Part shown: piece by piece, positions 1-8,500 of the stretch
Numbering within the stretch: the first letter of the stretch is position 1
Layout of the letters: every line of letters begins with the position of its first letter
Source of the DNA: VGEM01 sp033764265
GTDB taxonomy: Bacteria; Pseudomonadota; Alphaproteobacteria; Rhodospirillales; Rhodospirillaceae
Assembly (NCBI GenBank): GCA_033764265.1
Contig: JANRJB010000171.1
Span: 1 to 17,006 of the forward strand
Reading direction: 5' to 3'
Length of the DNA stretch: 17,006 nt
Notes under the pieces: generated by a model
What the model was told of the DNA's origin: nothing
Database searches by the model: none
Seen by the model: only the letters and a program-made list of their open reading frames with translations
Translations under genes and position numbers: made by a program

Positions 1-1294
1 GATCGCCTGCCTGTGCGACCGCAGCGCCAGTCGTGCCGCGTTCGACGAGTGGCTGGTGCGCATCAAGACCTTCGAGACCATGCTGGCCGACGAAGGCGCG
101 TTGATTCTGAAGTTCTGGCTGCACTTGAGCAAAGCGGAACAGCGCAAGCGCCTGACCCGCGCGGGCAAGGACCCGCTGGTGGGCCTGCGCGCCAGCGACC
201 AGTCGTGGCTGACGCCGCGGCGATACGAGGACTACCTGACCGCGGCCGGCCAGGCGTTGCGCCAGACCCAGACCGCGGCCGCGCCCTGGTACATCGTCGA
301 AGGCGCCGACGACAATTTCCGCCGCGCCACCGTGCTGACCACGCTGGCCGAGCGGCTGGGCCATCACCTGAAAGCCCGCCGGCGAGCCGCGAAAGACCGC
401 GCCAAGGCGCTGAAAAAGGCCCGCAAGGCCGACGAGAAGCGGGGTGGCCGGCGCGACCGCAAGGCGTCCGCCGCGCACAAAGCCACTTTGCGTGCGCCGG
501 TGCGCCAGGTTCTGGACAGCGTCGACATGAGCCAGAAACTCGGCGTGGCGGCCTATGCCAAAGCGTTCCACAAGGCTCAGGTGCGGCTTCATGCCTTGCA
601 AGCGCGCGCCCGCGCCACCGGGTTGTCGACGGTGGTCGTGCTGGAAGGCTGGGACGCCGCCGGCAAGGGCGGGGCGATCCGGCGCCTGACGTTCGCGTTG
701 AACGCCCGCGACTACCGCATCGTGCCGGTGGCCGCCCCCACCGACGAAGAGCGCGCCCATCACTACCTGTGGCGGTTCTGGCGGCACCTGGGTCGTGCCG
801 GCCGCATGACCATCTTCGACCGCAGCTGGTATGGCCGCGTGCTGGTCGAGCGGGTCGAGGCCCTGGCCGAGGACCAAGCCTGGATGCGCGCCTACGGAGA
901 AATCAACGACTTTGAAAGCCAGCTGACCGAGCACGGCGCGGTGGTGGTGAAGCTGTGGCTGCACCTGACCAAAGACGAACAGCTGCGCCGGTTCAAGCGC
1001 CGCGACCAGCTCGCCCACAAGCGCTGGAAGCTGACCGAGGACGATTGGCGCAACCGCGAGCGCTGGGACGACTACGAACTGGCGGTCAACGACATGATCA
1101 GCCGCACCTCGACGGCGGCGGCCCCGTGGCACCTGGTGGCGGCGAACGACAAGCGGTACTGCCGGGTCCGCGTGCTTGAAATCACTGCCGACGCCATGGA
1201 AATGGCCTTGAACGAGAAGGCGGTTGCGGAAAAGACCGGCGGCGGCCCGCGCACCCGTTCGTCCAGACGCGCCGCGCGTATGCTCGCACGCTGA
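1..1294 (+). CDS. pap: Polyphosphate:AMP phosphotransferase (two-domain PPK2 family), 5' end missing
   Basis: The reading frame is already open at the left edge, with codons starting at base 2, so the start lies outside the window. About 430 codons are visible, ending in TGA at 1292-1294. The family moves phosphate from polyphosphate to AMP, making ADP in the cytoplasm. Two tandem PPK2-type domains can be recognised. Of the first, only the part from the FWLHL strand onward is present, and its lid region lacks the KRWK-type sequence seen in the second, as is usual for the degenerate N-terminal domain. The second, near-complete domain has a Walker A loop (GWDAAGKGG, about 650-676), a Walker B-like segment (FDRSWYGR, about 818-841) and a basic lid (KRRDQLAHKRWKL). 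A very basic linker joins the domains (368-499). The gene could equally be named a class II PPK2; the two-domain layout favours polyphosphate:AMP phosphotransferase. The next gene starts 129 bases downstream and is probably transcribed separately. Confidence 0.9.
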   Translation, partial: IACLCDRSASRAAFDEWLVRIKTFETMLADEGALILKFWLHLSKAEQRKRLTRAGKDPLVGLRASDQSWLTPRRYEDYLTAAGQALRQTQTAAAPWYIVEGADDNFRRATVLTTLAERLGHHLKARRRAAKDRAKALKKARKADEKRGGRRDRKASAAHKATLRAPVRQVLDSVDMSQKLGVAAYAKAFHKAQVRLHALQARARATGLSTVVVLEGWDAAGKGGAIRRLTFALNARDYRIVPVAAPTDEERAHHYLWRFWRHLGRAGRMTIFDRSWYGRVLVERVEALAEDQAWMRAYGEINDFESQLTEHGAVVVKLWLHLTKDEQLRRFKRRDQLAHKRWKLTEDDWRNRERWDDYELAVNDMISRTSTAAAPWHLVAANDKRYCRVRVLEITADAMEMALNEKAVAEKTGGGPRTRSSRRAARMLAR

Positions 1295-1314
1295 GCGGCG
1301 GCGTTGCTTTCCGT

Positions 1315-1320
1315 TACAAT
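1315..1320 (+). promoter_or_regulatory. Possible -10 element upstream of the ABC importer operon
   Basis: TACAAT matches five of six bases of the sigma70 -10 consensus and lies in the 129-base gap before the first permease gene. No convincing -35 box is found 16-18 bases upstream, so this is a weak call. If real, the leader would be nearly 100 bases long and would contain the perfect palindrome GCCCGCGCGGGC at 1373-1384. Confidence 0.3.
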
Positions 1321-1423
1321 CGCGGGACGTTTTCCCCTAGAACCCCCCTGGGGCTTGGGATAGTGTCGGCTCGCCCGCGCGGGCCAATCAACACATCAAT
1401 CGCTTACGACGTCAGGGAGAGGC

Positions 1424-2425
1424 ATGAGTTCGGTCGCCGAAAACGCGCCCAGCGCCGCCAGCGCACGCGACGCCGACGCACAGTCGTTCATGGCGAGCCT
1501 GGTTCCGCTTTTGCTGCAACTGCGCAAGCTGGCGTGGTTGCTGTTCGCCGTCACCACCCTGTTATTCTTCCTGCTGCGCCAGGCCGGCGACCCGGCCCTG
1601 GTGCTGGCCGGCAACGACGCCACGCCCGAACAGTTGGCCGCGATTCGCGCCCAGTACGGCTTGGACCGACCGCTGATCGTTCAGTACTTCTCATATATGT
1701 GGAACGTGCTCCAGTTCGACTTCGGCAAGTCGCTGGCCAGCGGTGAGCCGGCGCTGGAGAAAGTGCTGGGCATGCTGCCGCGCACGCTGCACCTGGCGGT
1801 GATGGCCCTGCTGCTGACCGCGTCGATCGCCGTTCCGCTGGGCGCCTGGCTGGGTTTCAAGCCCGAAAACCCCGAACGCCGGATGGTCTCGGGTGTCATC
1901 TTCATCTTCCAGGGCGTGCCCGGATTCGTCACCGCCCTGATCCTGATCCAGGTCTTTGCCGTCAACCTGCGCCTGTTGCCGTCGCTGGGCTATGAACCGT
2001 CCGATCCGAAGTTCTGGATCTTGCCCACCTGTAGTCTGGCCTCTTTCTTGGTCCCCAGCCTGACGCGCGTGGTGGCGGCCAACGTGGCCGAGGCGATGCG
2101 CGAGGACTACATCCGAACAGCGCGCGCCAATGGCGCAAGCCAGATGGCGCTGCTGTGGCGCCACGCGGTACCCAACGCGCTGTTGGGCGCGGCGGCGCTG
2201 CTCGGCACCCAGTTCGCCTTCATGCTGGGCGGCAGCGCGATCATCGAGACGATATTCTCGTGGCCGGGCATGGGCTGGCTGCTGCTTGAATCGGTCCAGA
2301 CGCTGGATTTCCCGGTGGTGCAGGCCGAGGCGTTCGTCATCGCCATCCTGGTGTTCACGGTCAACGCCACCATGGATCTGATCTTCCGCATGATCGATCC
2401 GCGGCTGCGAGCCAAGGGGAACTGA
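1424..2425 (+). CDS. Oligopeptide/dipeptide-type ABC transporter permease (DppB/OppB family)
   Basis: A 333-residue inner-membrane permease, one of the two membrane subunits of a peptide-class (Dpp/Opp/Gsi-like) importer. The start is fixed by a strong ribosome binding site (AGGGAGAGG, from 1414). An Ala/Ser-rich hydrophilic stretch of about 35 residues precedes the first membrane segment (about 36-52), longer than the short N-terminus usual for DppB. Family signatures follow: PEQLAAIRAQYGLDRPL after TM1; the cytoplasmic EAA loop that contacts the ATPase, beginning EDYIRTARANGAS (about residues 227-250); and the C-terminal ETIFSWPGMGWLLLESV block. The next permease gene starts 2 bases after the stop codon, so the two are certainly co-transcribed and probably translationally coupled. 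The substrate cannot be told from the permease; peptides, opines, glutathione and nickel chelates are all known for the class. Confidence 0.92.
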   Translation: MSSVAENAPSAASARDADAQSFMASLVPLLLQLRKLAWLLFAVTTLLFFLLRQAGDPALVLAGNDATPEQLAAIRAQYGLDRPLIVQYFSYMWNVLQFDFGKSLASGEPALEKVLGMLPRTLHLAVMALLLTASIAVPLGAWLGFKPENPERRMVSGVIFIFQGVPGFVTALILIQVFAVNLRLLPSLGYEPSDPKFWILPTCSLASFLVPSLTRVVAANVAEAMREDYIRTARANGASQMALLWRHAVPNALLGAAALLGTQFAFMLGGSAIIETIFSWPGMGWLLLESVQTLDFPVVQAEAFVIAILVFTVNATMDLIFRMIDPRLRAKGN

Positions 2426-2427
2426 CC

Positions 2428-3366
2428 ATGGCCGAAGCCACCGCCGGCGGCGGCAAAACCGCCCAGCAAATGTCCGCCGCCGCCAAGATTCCGCTCGATC
2501 CACTCGCCCAGGCCTCGTCGCGCCACGATCTCGCCAAGTTGAAAAACCTGGTGAACCTGGAAATCATCATTGCCTTCACGCTGTTCACGCTGGTCTGCAT
2601 CGTCGCCATTTTCGGCACGTTCCTGCAGACGCACGACCCGATGCAGGGCGACTTGATGGCGCGCTTCACGCCGGTCGGCGAGAAGGGATACCTGCTTGGC
2701 AGCGACCATCTGGGCCGCGACCTGTGGAGCCGCGCTGTGGCCGGCCTGCAGTGGTCGATGAGCTGCGCGCTGGCCGCAAACTCCATCAATCTTGTCATCG
2801 GCGCCACACTTGGCCTGCTGGCCGCCGAACGCGAAGGCTGGCCGCGCACGATTGCCCGGCAGATCACCGACACGCTGCAGTCGTTCCCCTTCCTGGTGGT
2901 GGCGATCGTGGTGGTGGTGATCGTCGGCCATGGCTACTGGCCGCTGGTGCTGACGCTGGGCTTCCTGGCCTGGCCGGTTTTCATGCGCGTGGTCTACGCC
3001 GAGGCGTCGTCGATCTTTCAGCGCGACTACGTCAAGGCCGCGCGCATCGCCGGCGTCAGCCGGGCGCGCATCATGTTCAGCCACGTGCTGCCGGGCGTGC
3101 GTGCCTCGCTGTTCGTGGTGTTCGCCTTCCACTTCGCCGGCCTGCTGATCGCCGAGAGCGCGCTGTCGTTCCTGGGCATCGGCGCACCCTTGGGCGTGCC
3201 GACCTGGGGCAACATCCTGGCCGAAAGCCGCCAGTACCTGTTGCGCGCGCCCTGGATGCTGATGGTGCCGGCCGGCGCCATCGTCATCGCCGTGATCACC
3301 ATGAACCTGGTGGGCGACGGCATCGCGGGCATCTCGCGCAAGAGCGGCCGCAGCATCGACGTCTGA
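2428..3366 (+). CDS. Oligopeptide/dipeptide-type ABC transporter permease (DppC/OppC family)
   Basis: A 312-residue inner-membrane permease, partner of the DppB-like protein encoded immediately upstream. Its ribosome binding site (AAGGGGA, 2414-2420) lies inside the end of the upstream gene, 7 bases before the ATG. A hydrophilic N-terminal segment of roughly 45 residues precedes TM1 (LEIIIAFTLFTLVCIVAIF). Family marks are the periplasmic LLGSDHLGRDLWSR segment after TM1, the EAA coupling loop starting DYVKAARIAGVSRAR (about residue 200) and the C-terminal ESALSFLGIGAPLGVPTWGNIL block. Length is normal for DppC. The ATPase gene begins 33 bases further on, so the three genes form one operon. 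Confidence 0.92.
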   Translation: MAEATAGGGKTAQQMSAAAKIPLDPLAQASSRHDLAKLKNLVNLEIIIAFTLFTLVCIVAIFGTFLQTHDPMQGDLMARFTPVGEKGYLLGSDHLGRDLWSRAVAGLQWSMSCALAANSINLVIGATLGLLAAEREGWPRTIARQITDTLQSFPFLVVAIVVVVIVGHGYWPLVLTLGFLAWPVFMRVVYAEASSIFQRDYVKAARIAGVSRARIMFSHVLPGVRASLFVVFAFHFAGLLIAESALSFLGIGAPLGVPTWGNILAESRQYLLRAPWMLMVPAGAIVIAVITMNLVGDGIAGISRKSGRSIDV

Positions 3367-3386
3367 TCCGAACCCCGATCCGAACC
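3365..3386 (+). repeat. Short direct repeat between permease and ATPase genes
   Basis: GATCCGAACC occurs at 3365-3374 and again at 3377-3386, starting inside the permease stop codon. The repeat fills most of the 33-base gap where a ribosome binding site for the ATPase gene would be expected, and none is visible. It may be no more than a slippage duplication. Confidence 0.5.
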
Positions 3387-3399
3387 GCGCATCGACATC

Positions 3400-5121
<1,722 letters not shown>

Positions 5122-5134
5122 TACGGGCCGGCCC

Positions 5135-5149
5135 AACCCGTTTCGGGTT
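5135..5149 (+). terminator. Weak hairpin after the ABC operon
   Basis: AACCCG-TTT-CGGGTT forms a 6-bp stem with a three-base loop, 13 bases after the ATPase stop codon. No T-run follows, so it is at best a weak intrinsic terminator, and read-through into the receptor gene is possible. Confidence 0.35.
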
Positions 5150-5322
5150 CGCAAATTTCCGTTAGAAAACAACGAACTTTCCGATTATGTTCGGTCGTGA
5201 CCTGGAAGTCACACCGGCTGGGGATCACGCGTCACACAAGACCATGGGCAGGTTCAGGCCTCGTCCCATCGGCGTAACATAGTGTATCGAGTGGGGTGAG
5301 TTGGGGTTCGATTCCGTGGTCG

Positions 5323-5337
5323 CCGGTCAGTGACCGG
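5323..5337 (+). promoter_or_regulatory. Perfect 15-base dyad, possible operator or leader hairpin
   Basis: CCGGTCA-G-TGACCGG is a perfect 7-1-7 inverted repeat 59 bases before the receptor start codon. As DNA it has the size of a homodimeric regulator site; as RNA it would fold with a 5-bp stem and a CAGTG loop. No regulator gene is nearby. Confidence 0.45.
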
Positions 5338-5341
5338 TCGT

Positions 5342-5355
5342 GGCGTCCGGACGCC
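5342..5355 (+). promoter_or_regulatory. Perfect 14-base palindrome in the receptor leader
   Basis: GGCGTCC-GGACGCC is a perfect palindrome lying 4 bases after the preceding dyad and about 26 bases upstream of the ribosome binding site of the receptor gene. It can also be drawn as an RNA hairpin with a CCGG loop. Confidence 0.4.
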
Positions 5356-5396
5356 GCATGACGGACACAATGCGTTAGATGAGGGGAGAAATCGTG

Positions 5397-7904
5397 ATGA
5401 CACGCGCGCACTTGTTGAGGGCTGCCAGTTCATTGGCCGTCATGACCGCCATGGCCGGGGCCGACCTGGCCGTCGCCCAAGGTATCGAGGAAATCGTCGT
5501 CACGGCGCGCAAACGTGCCGAAAACCTCCAGGAAGTGCCGCTCGCGATCACCGCGTTCACCAATGAATCGTTGCGCCTGAAGAACGTCCAGAGCATCCAT
5601 GACGTCGCCAATTATACGCCCGGCTTCACCATGGACCGCGGCTTCGGCCGTGACTTCGACCGCCCGGTGATCCGCGGCCAGTCGACCATCCAGGGCGAGG
5701 CCAATGCCTCGTTCTTCATCGACGGCGTGTTCGTGGCCGGCTCGATCACCTCCAGCACCATTGACGCCGTGGAGCGCATCGAGGTGGTGCGCGGGCCGCA
5801 AGCCGCCCTTTACGGACGGCGCACCTTCGCGGGCGCGATCAACTACATCACCAAGGGCCCGTCCAACGAGTTCGAGGGCCAGATCAACGGCAAGCTGGGC
5901 AGCCACCGCACCTACAAGGGCTCGATGTGGATGCGCGGGCCGATCATCGCCGACAAGCTGCAGTACATGATCGCCGCCAACTGGGACTACTACGGCGGCG
6001 AGTGGCGCAACACGCTGGCGCCCAATCCGCCCAATCCGCTGACCTCGCCGGTGCCGACGGGGCCCCGCGCTTACACCGTCGCCCCCGATCGCGGCGACAC
6101 TTCGCGCATCGGCTTCGAGGAGACCCAAGACGTCACCGCCAAGCTGAAGCTGATCGCCTCGGACACGGTCGATTTCAACCTCAAGAGCAGCTACACGCGC
6201 CAGGATGACAGCCAGCGCGCCACATTCCTGGTCGGCGCGAACGAGTTGAACTGCTTCCTGCCGGTGGCCGGCACGCCCACCGCCACGCAGGGCGGCTACT
6301 ACTGCGGCGAGATCAACACCAAGGGCCGCGCGCCCAACATCAACGTGCCCGATTTCTCCGATGGCACGACCGGCAGCGCGCCGGTGCCGCTGCCCGCCAA
6401 CTTGGCCACCGTCAGTTCGTTGCGGCGCACCGACGGCACCTTCGGTACCACGCCGGTGGCCGCCCCCGGCCTGCGACCGGGCATCTATCGCGACGTCTAT
6501 CGCAACGTCGCCGACATGCAGATGGACGTGAACGAGTGGGAAATCCTGCTGCAAGGCGCCTACAACCGCGAGGGCCGCGACCGTGCGTTCGACGCCGACG
6601 TGACCGGCGAGCGCCTGTCGGCCATCCCGCGGTCCGCGCCGGCGTTCGTGGTCGCCACCGGCGCCGGCGTGTTCCAGGCTCACGATCAGGTGCGCATCGA
6701 GGATTACTCGGGCGAGTTCCGCGTCACCTCGCCGGGCGAGAACCGGCTGCGCGGCCTGGGCGGCGTGTACTACTACAAGGAAAACACCAAGAGTCGCACG
6801 CGGACCTTCTCCGCCCGCGGCTTCGCGGTGTTCCTGGACAACGGCGGCGACTTCACCCGCAACTCGGTCGAGAACGTCGCGGTGTTCGGCCAGCTGGAGT
6901 TCGACTTCTCGGACAGACTGACGATGTCGGTCGAGGGCCGCTACTCCGAGGATAAACTGGGGCTGAAGACCACCACGCCCGCGCTGGTCGCCGTTGTGGA
7001 TCTGGACGGCAAGTTCACCAGCTTCACCCCGCGCATCACCGTCGACTACCGCGTCACCGACGATGTGATGCTGTTTGCGCTGGCCGCCAAGGGCAACAAA
7101 CCCGGCGGGTTCAATTCGGGCCTCGCGTCGAACCTGTCGTTGCCGCAGCACATCGCCGACGGCACGTTGTTCATCGACGAAGAGCAGTCGTGGAACTACG
7201 AAGCGGGCTTCAAGTCGACGTGGTGGGACGGCAAGGCGACCACCAACGTGTCGGCGTTCTACATCGACTGGGACAAACAGCAGCTCACCTCGGTCACCAA
7301 TATCATCAACGCCGCGGGTCAGGCCTCGACCGCGCCGATCCTTGTCAACCTGGGCGTCACGCGTGTGAAGGGCGTGGAAGTCGAAACCGGATTCGCGCTG
7401 ACCGAACAGATTTCAGCATCGGCCAGTTATGCGTACGTCGACCCGATCATCCGCGTCGGCGACGACCCCGAGCAGTTCGCCTTCACCGGCGTCAGCGATC
7501 CGACGTTGGCCAACGGCGGCAACCTGCGCGGCCAGCAGACACCGAATTCGGCCAAGCATCAAATCAGCCTGTCGGCCACCTACCGCGACGCGCTCACGTC
7601 AGACGTCGACTGGTATCTGACCAACGACCTGAATTTCAAATCCAAACGCTACGATCAGGTCTTCAACCTGGCGCACACCGGCGACACGTACTATTGGAAC
7701 GCGCGACTGGGTGTGCAGACCGAGACCTGGAACCTGTTTGCCTGGGTCGACAACATTCTGGAGGATGACGACCCCACCAACATCCTGCGGTTCCGCGATT
7801 TCCGGGTGGCTTCGCCGGCCAACCCGGCGATCTACATGCGCGGCTTCGAGACCGGCCTGCCTAAGGGACGCAATTTCGGCATAACCGGTACCTATAACTT
7901 CTGA
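5397..7904 (+). CDS. TonB-dependent outer-membrane receptor
   Basis: An 835-residue outer-membrane active transporter that takes up a scarce substrate using energy from TonB-ExbB-ExbD. I place the start at ATG 5397, not the in-frame ATG at 5379, because AGGGGAGAA (5382-5390) is a good ribosome binding site 8 bases before 5397 and would lie inside the longer reading. A signal peptide follows (MTRAHLLRAASSLAVMTAMA..., cleavage probably after LAVA). The TonB box region reads IEEIVVTARKRAENLQEVPLAI. The plug has VIRGQSTIQGEA and VVRGPQAALYGRRTFAGAINYITKGPS. Two cysteines about 17 residues apart (NCFLP...YYCGE) probably form a disulfide in an extracellular loop. The protein ends GITGTYNF, the C-terminal aromatic typical of beta-barrels. 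It sits downstream of a peptide-class ABC importer on the same strand, which suggests but does not prove a shared substrate. Confidence 0.95.
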   Translation: MTRAHLLRAASSLAVMTAMAGADLAVAQGIEEIVVTARKRAENLQEVPLAITAFTNESLRLKNVQSIHDVANYTPGFTMDRGFGRDFDRPVIRGQSTIQGEANASFFIDGVFVAGSITSSTIDAVERIEVVRGPQAALYGRRTFAGAINYITKGPSNEFEGQINGKLGSHRTYKGSMWMRGPIIADKLQYMIAANWDYYGGEWRNTLAPNPPNPLTSPVPTGPRAYTVAPDRGDTSRIGFEETQDVTAKLKLIASDTVDFNLKSSYTRQDDSQRATFLVGANELNCFLPVAGTPTATQGGYYCGEINTKGRAPNINVPDFSDGTTGSAPVPLPANLATVSSLRRTDGTFGTTPVAAPGLRPGIYRDVYRNVADMQMDVNEWEILLQGAYNREGRDRAFDADVTGERLSAIPRSAPAFVVATGAGVFQAHDQVRIEDYSGEFRVTSPGENRLRGLGGVYYYKENTKSRTRTFSARGFAVFLDNGGDFTRNSVENVAVFGQLEFDFSDRLTMSVEGRYSEDKLGLKTTTPALVAVVDLDGKFTSFTPRITVDYRVTDDVMLFALAAKGNKPGGFNSGLASNLSLPQHIADGTLFIDEEQSWNYEAGFKSTWWDGKATTNVSAFYIDWDKQQLTSVTNIINAAGQASTAPILVNLGVTRVKGVEVETGFALTEQISASASYAYVDPIIRVGDDPEQFAFTGVSDPTLANGGNLRGQQTPNSAKHQISLSATYRDALTSDVDWYLTNDLNFKSKRYDQVFNLAHTGDTYYWNARLGVQTETWNLFAWVDNILEDDDPTNILRFRDFRVASPANPAIYMRGFETGLPKGRNFGITGTYNF

Positions 7905-7931
7905 TCCGCGCCGGCCGAGTCGGCCGACCCG

Positions 7932-7962
7932 AAAGGCCCGGGGCTTTGCTCCGGGCCTTTTT
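7932..7962 (+). terminator. Strong intrinsic terminator after the receptor gene
   Basis: AAAGGCCCGG (7932-7941) pairs perfectly with CCGGGCCTTT (7951-7960). The stem can extend inward by a G-T and two G-C pairs around a TTT loop, and T bases follow the stem (7958-7962, then C and TTT). A second dyad, CGGCCGA-G-TCGGCCG, lies just before it at 7912-7926. This should end transcription from the receptor gene and separate it from the downstream DUF1800 set. Confidence 0.9.
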
Positions 7963-8055
7963 CTTTCGTCCGGGCAACCGACACTTGGCCAGACGATGCG
8001 CGCAGGGCGCGTAACCGAGGCGATAAGTTCATAGATTCCGCGACTACATCTGACC

Positions 8056-8072
8056 GTGGGATAATTACCCAC
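8056..8072 (+). promoter_or_regulatory. Inverted repeat in the AT-rich island, possible operator
   Basis: GTGGG-A-TAATTA-CCCAC has 5-base arms flanking the palindromic core TAATTA, with one extra A breaking otherwise perfect symmetry. It lies about 120 bases upstream of the best promoter candidate. Confidence 0.35.
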
Positions 8073-8174
8073 ATCGTTATCTTCAAGTCTGAGGCAAACA
8101 TACATAAATACCAGCGTATCGACTCAACTTACCTGTAAAATTAGAATGTGGCAGTTGCGAATTAATCCCAGTTT

Positions 8175-8202
8175 TTGAGAACTGAGTATTACACAATATT
8201 AT
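8175..8202 (+). promoter_or_regulatory. Sigma70-like promoter for the DUF1800-DUF1501-DUF1800 genes
   Basis: TTGAGA (8175-8180, five of six matches to TTGACA) is separated by 16 bases from TATTAT (8197-8202, five of six matches to TATAAT). Transcription would begin near 8209, leaving a leader of about 290 bases before the first DUF1800 start. A second, weaker pair upstream is TCGACT (8119-8124), 17 bases, TAGAAT (8142-8147). The -35 box overlaps a CAGTT/AACTG inverted repeat (8169-8184), which could be a regulator site. Confidence 0.55.
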
Positions 8203-8335
8203 ATTTCTATTTGAATCGATGAACACGCGTGGCGAAACTCGACATCAATCACAAAAAGTTCGTTGATTTGCTTGCGGGGCATGCGTAGCGTCGGCTCACC
8301 CTGAAGACGGCTCGGTTTGGCATCGGCACCCGCGG

Positions 8336-8497
8336 ATGCAGACCGCCATGCCCATGTTCCTGTCCAACACCCCGAATCTCGCCACCGCGAACACTGGCGC
8401 CGCTACGTGTTCGAACCCCGTGCCCGCGCGACGTGGGGCAACGTCCAACGCCGGCGCGGCGTTGGTGTGCTGCCGTCTGTTCGGCGAAGGCCGCTGA
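8336..8497 (+). CDS. Possible small protein (53 codons) in the DUF1800 leader, function unknown
   Basis: An ATG-started frame beginning MQTAMPMFLSNTPNLATANT and ending LVCCRLFGEGR, with TGA at 8495-8497, three bases before the DUF1800 start codon. In-frame ATGs at 8348 and 8354 are alternative starts; none has a clear ribosome binding site. Most third codon positions are G or C, more than in the competing frame I checked, which is the pattern of real genes here. Stop and start lie close enough for translational coupling. I recognise no family. It may be a leader peptide, the relic of a longer N-terminus, or chance. Confidence 0.25.
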   Translation: MQTAMPMFLSNTPNLATANTGAATCSNPVPARRGATSNAGAALVCCRLFGEGR

Positions 8498-8500
8498 CCC

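Larger units (their letters stand above)
5122..5396 (+). other. Intergenic leader before the TonB-dependent receptor gene
   Basis: This 275-base gap contains the weak hairpin above, an imperfect dyad GTGAC-6 bases-GTCAC (5197-5212), a TAACAT sequence at 5275-5280 that could be a -10 box with only a poor TTCAGG partner upstream, and two adjacent perfect palindromes listed separately. No Fur-type box is seen here. The gap is long enough for its own promoter, but none can be called firmly. Confidence 0.5.
7967..8500 (+). other. Long non-coding region with an AT-rich promoter island
   Basis: Between the terminator and the first DUF1800 gene lie over 500 bases without a confident gene. Roughly 8030-8260 is strikingly AT-rich compared with the rest of the window, with runs such as AATATTATATTTCTATTT near 8195-8212. 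It holds the promoter candidates and dyads listed here. From about 8280 onward base composition returns to normal, and the stretch 8336-8497 may encode a small protein. Confidence 0.6.

Noticed and set aside
1334..1360. Runs of C and G before the first permease gene, considered as a terminator
   Set aside because: The stem would have either a two-base loop or only four pairs, and no T-run follows.
5305..5315. GGTTCGATTCC resembling the T-arm of a tRNA
   Set aside because: The flanking bases do not pair into a T stem, and no acceptor, D or anticodon arms can be drawn around it.
5379..5396. Upstream ATG start for the receptor gene
   Set aside because: The good ribosome binding site AGGGGAGAA lies inside this extension and is well spaced for ATG 5397.
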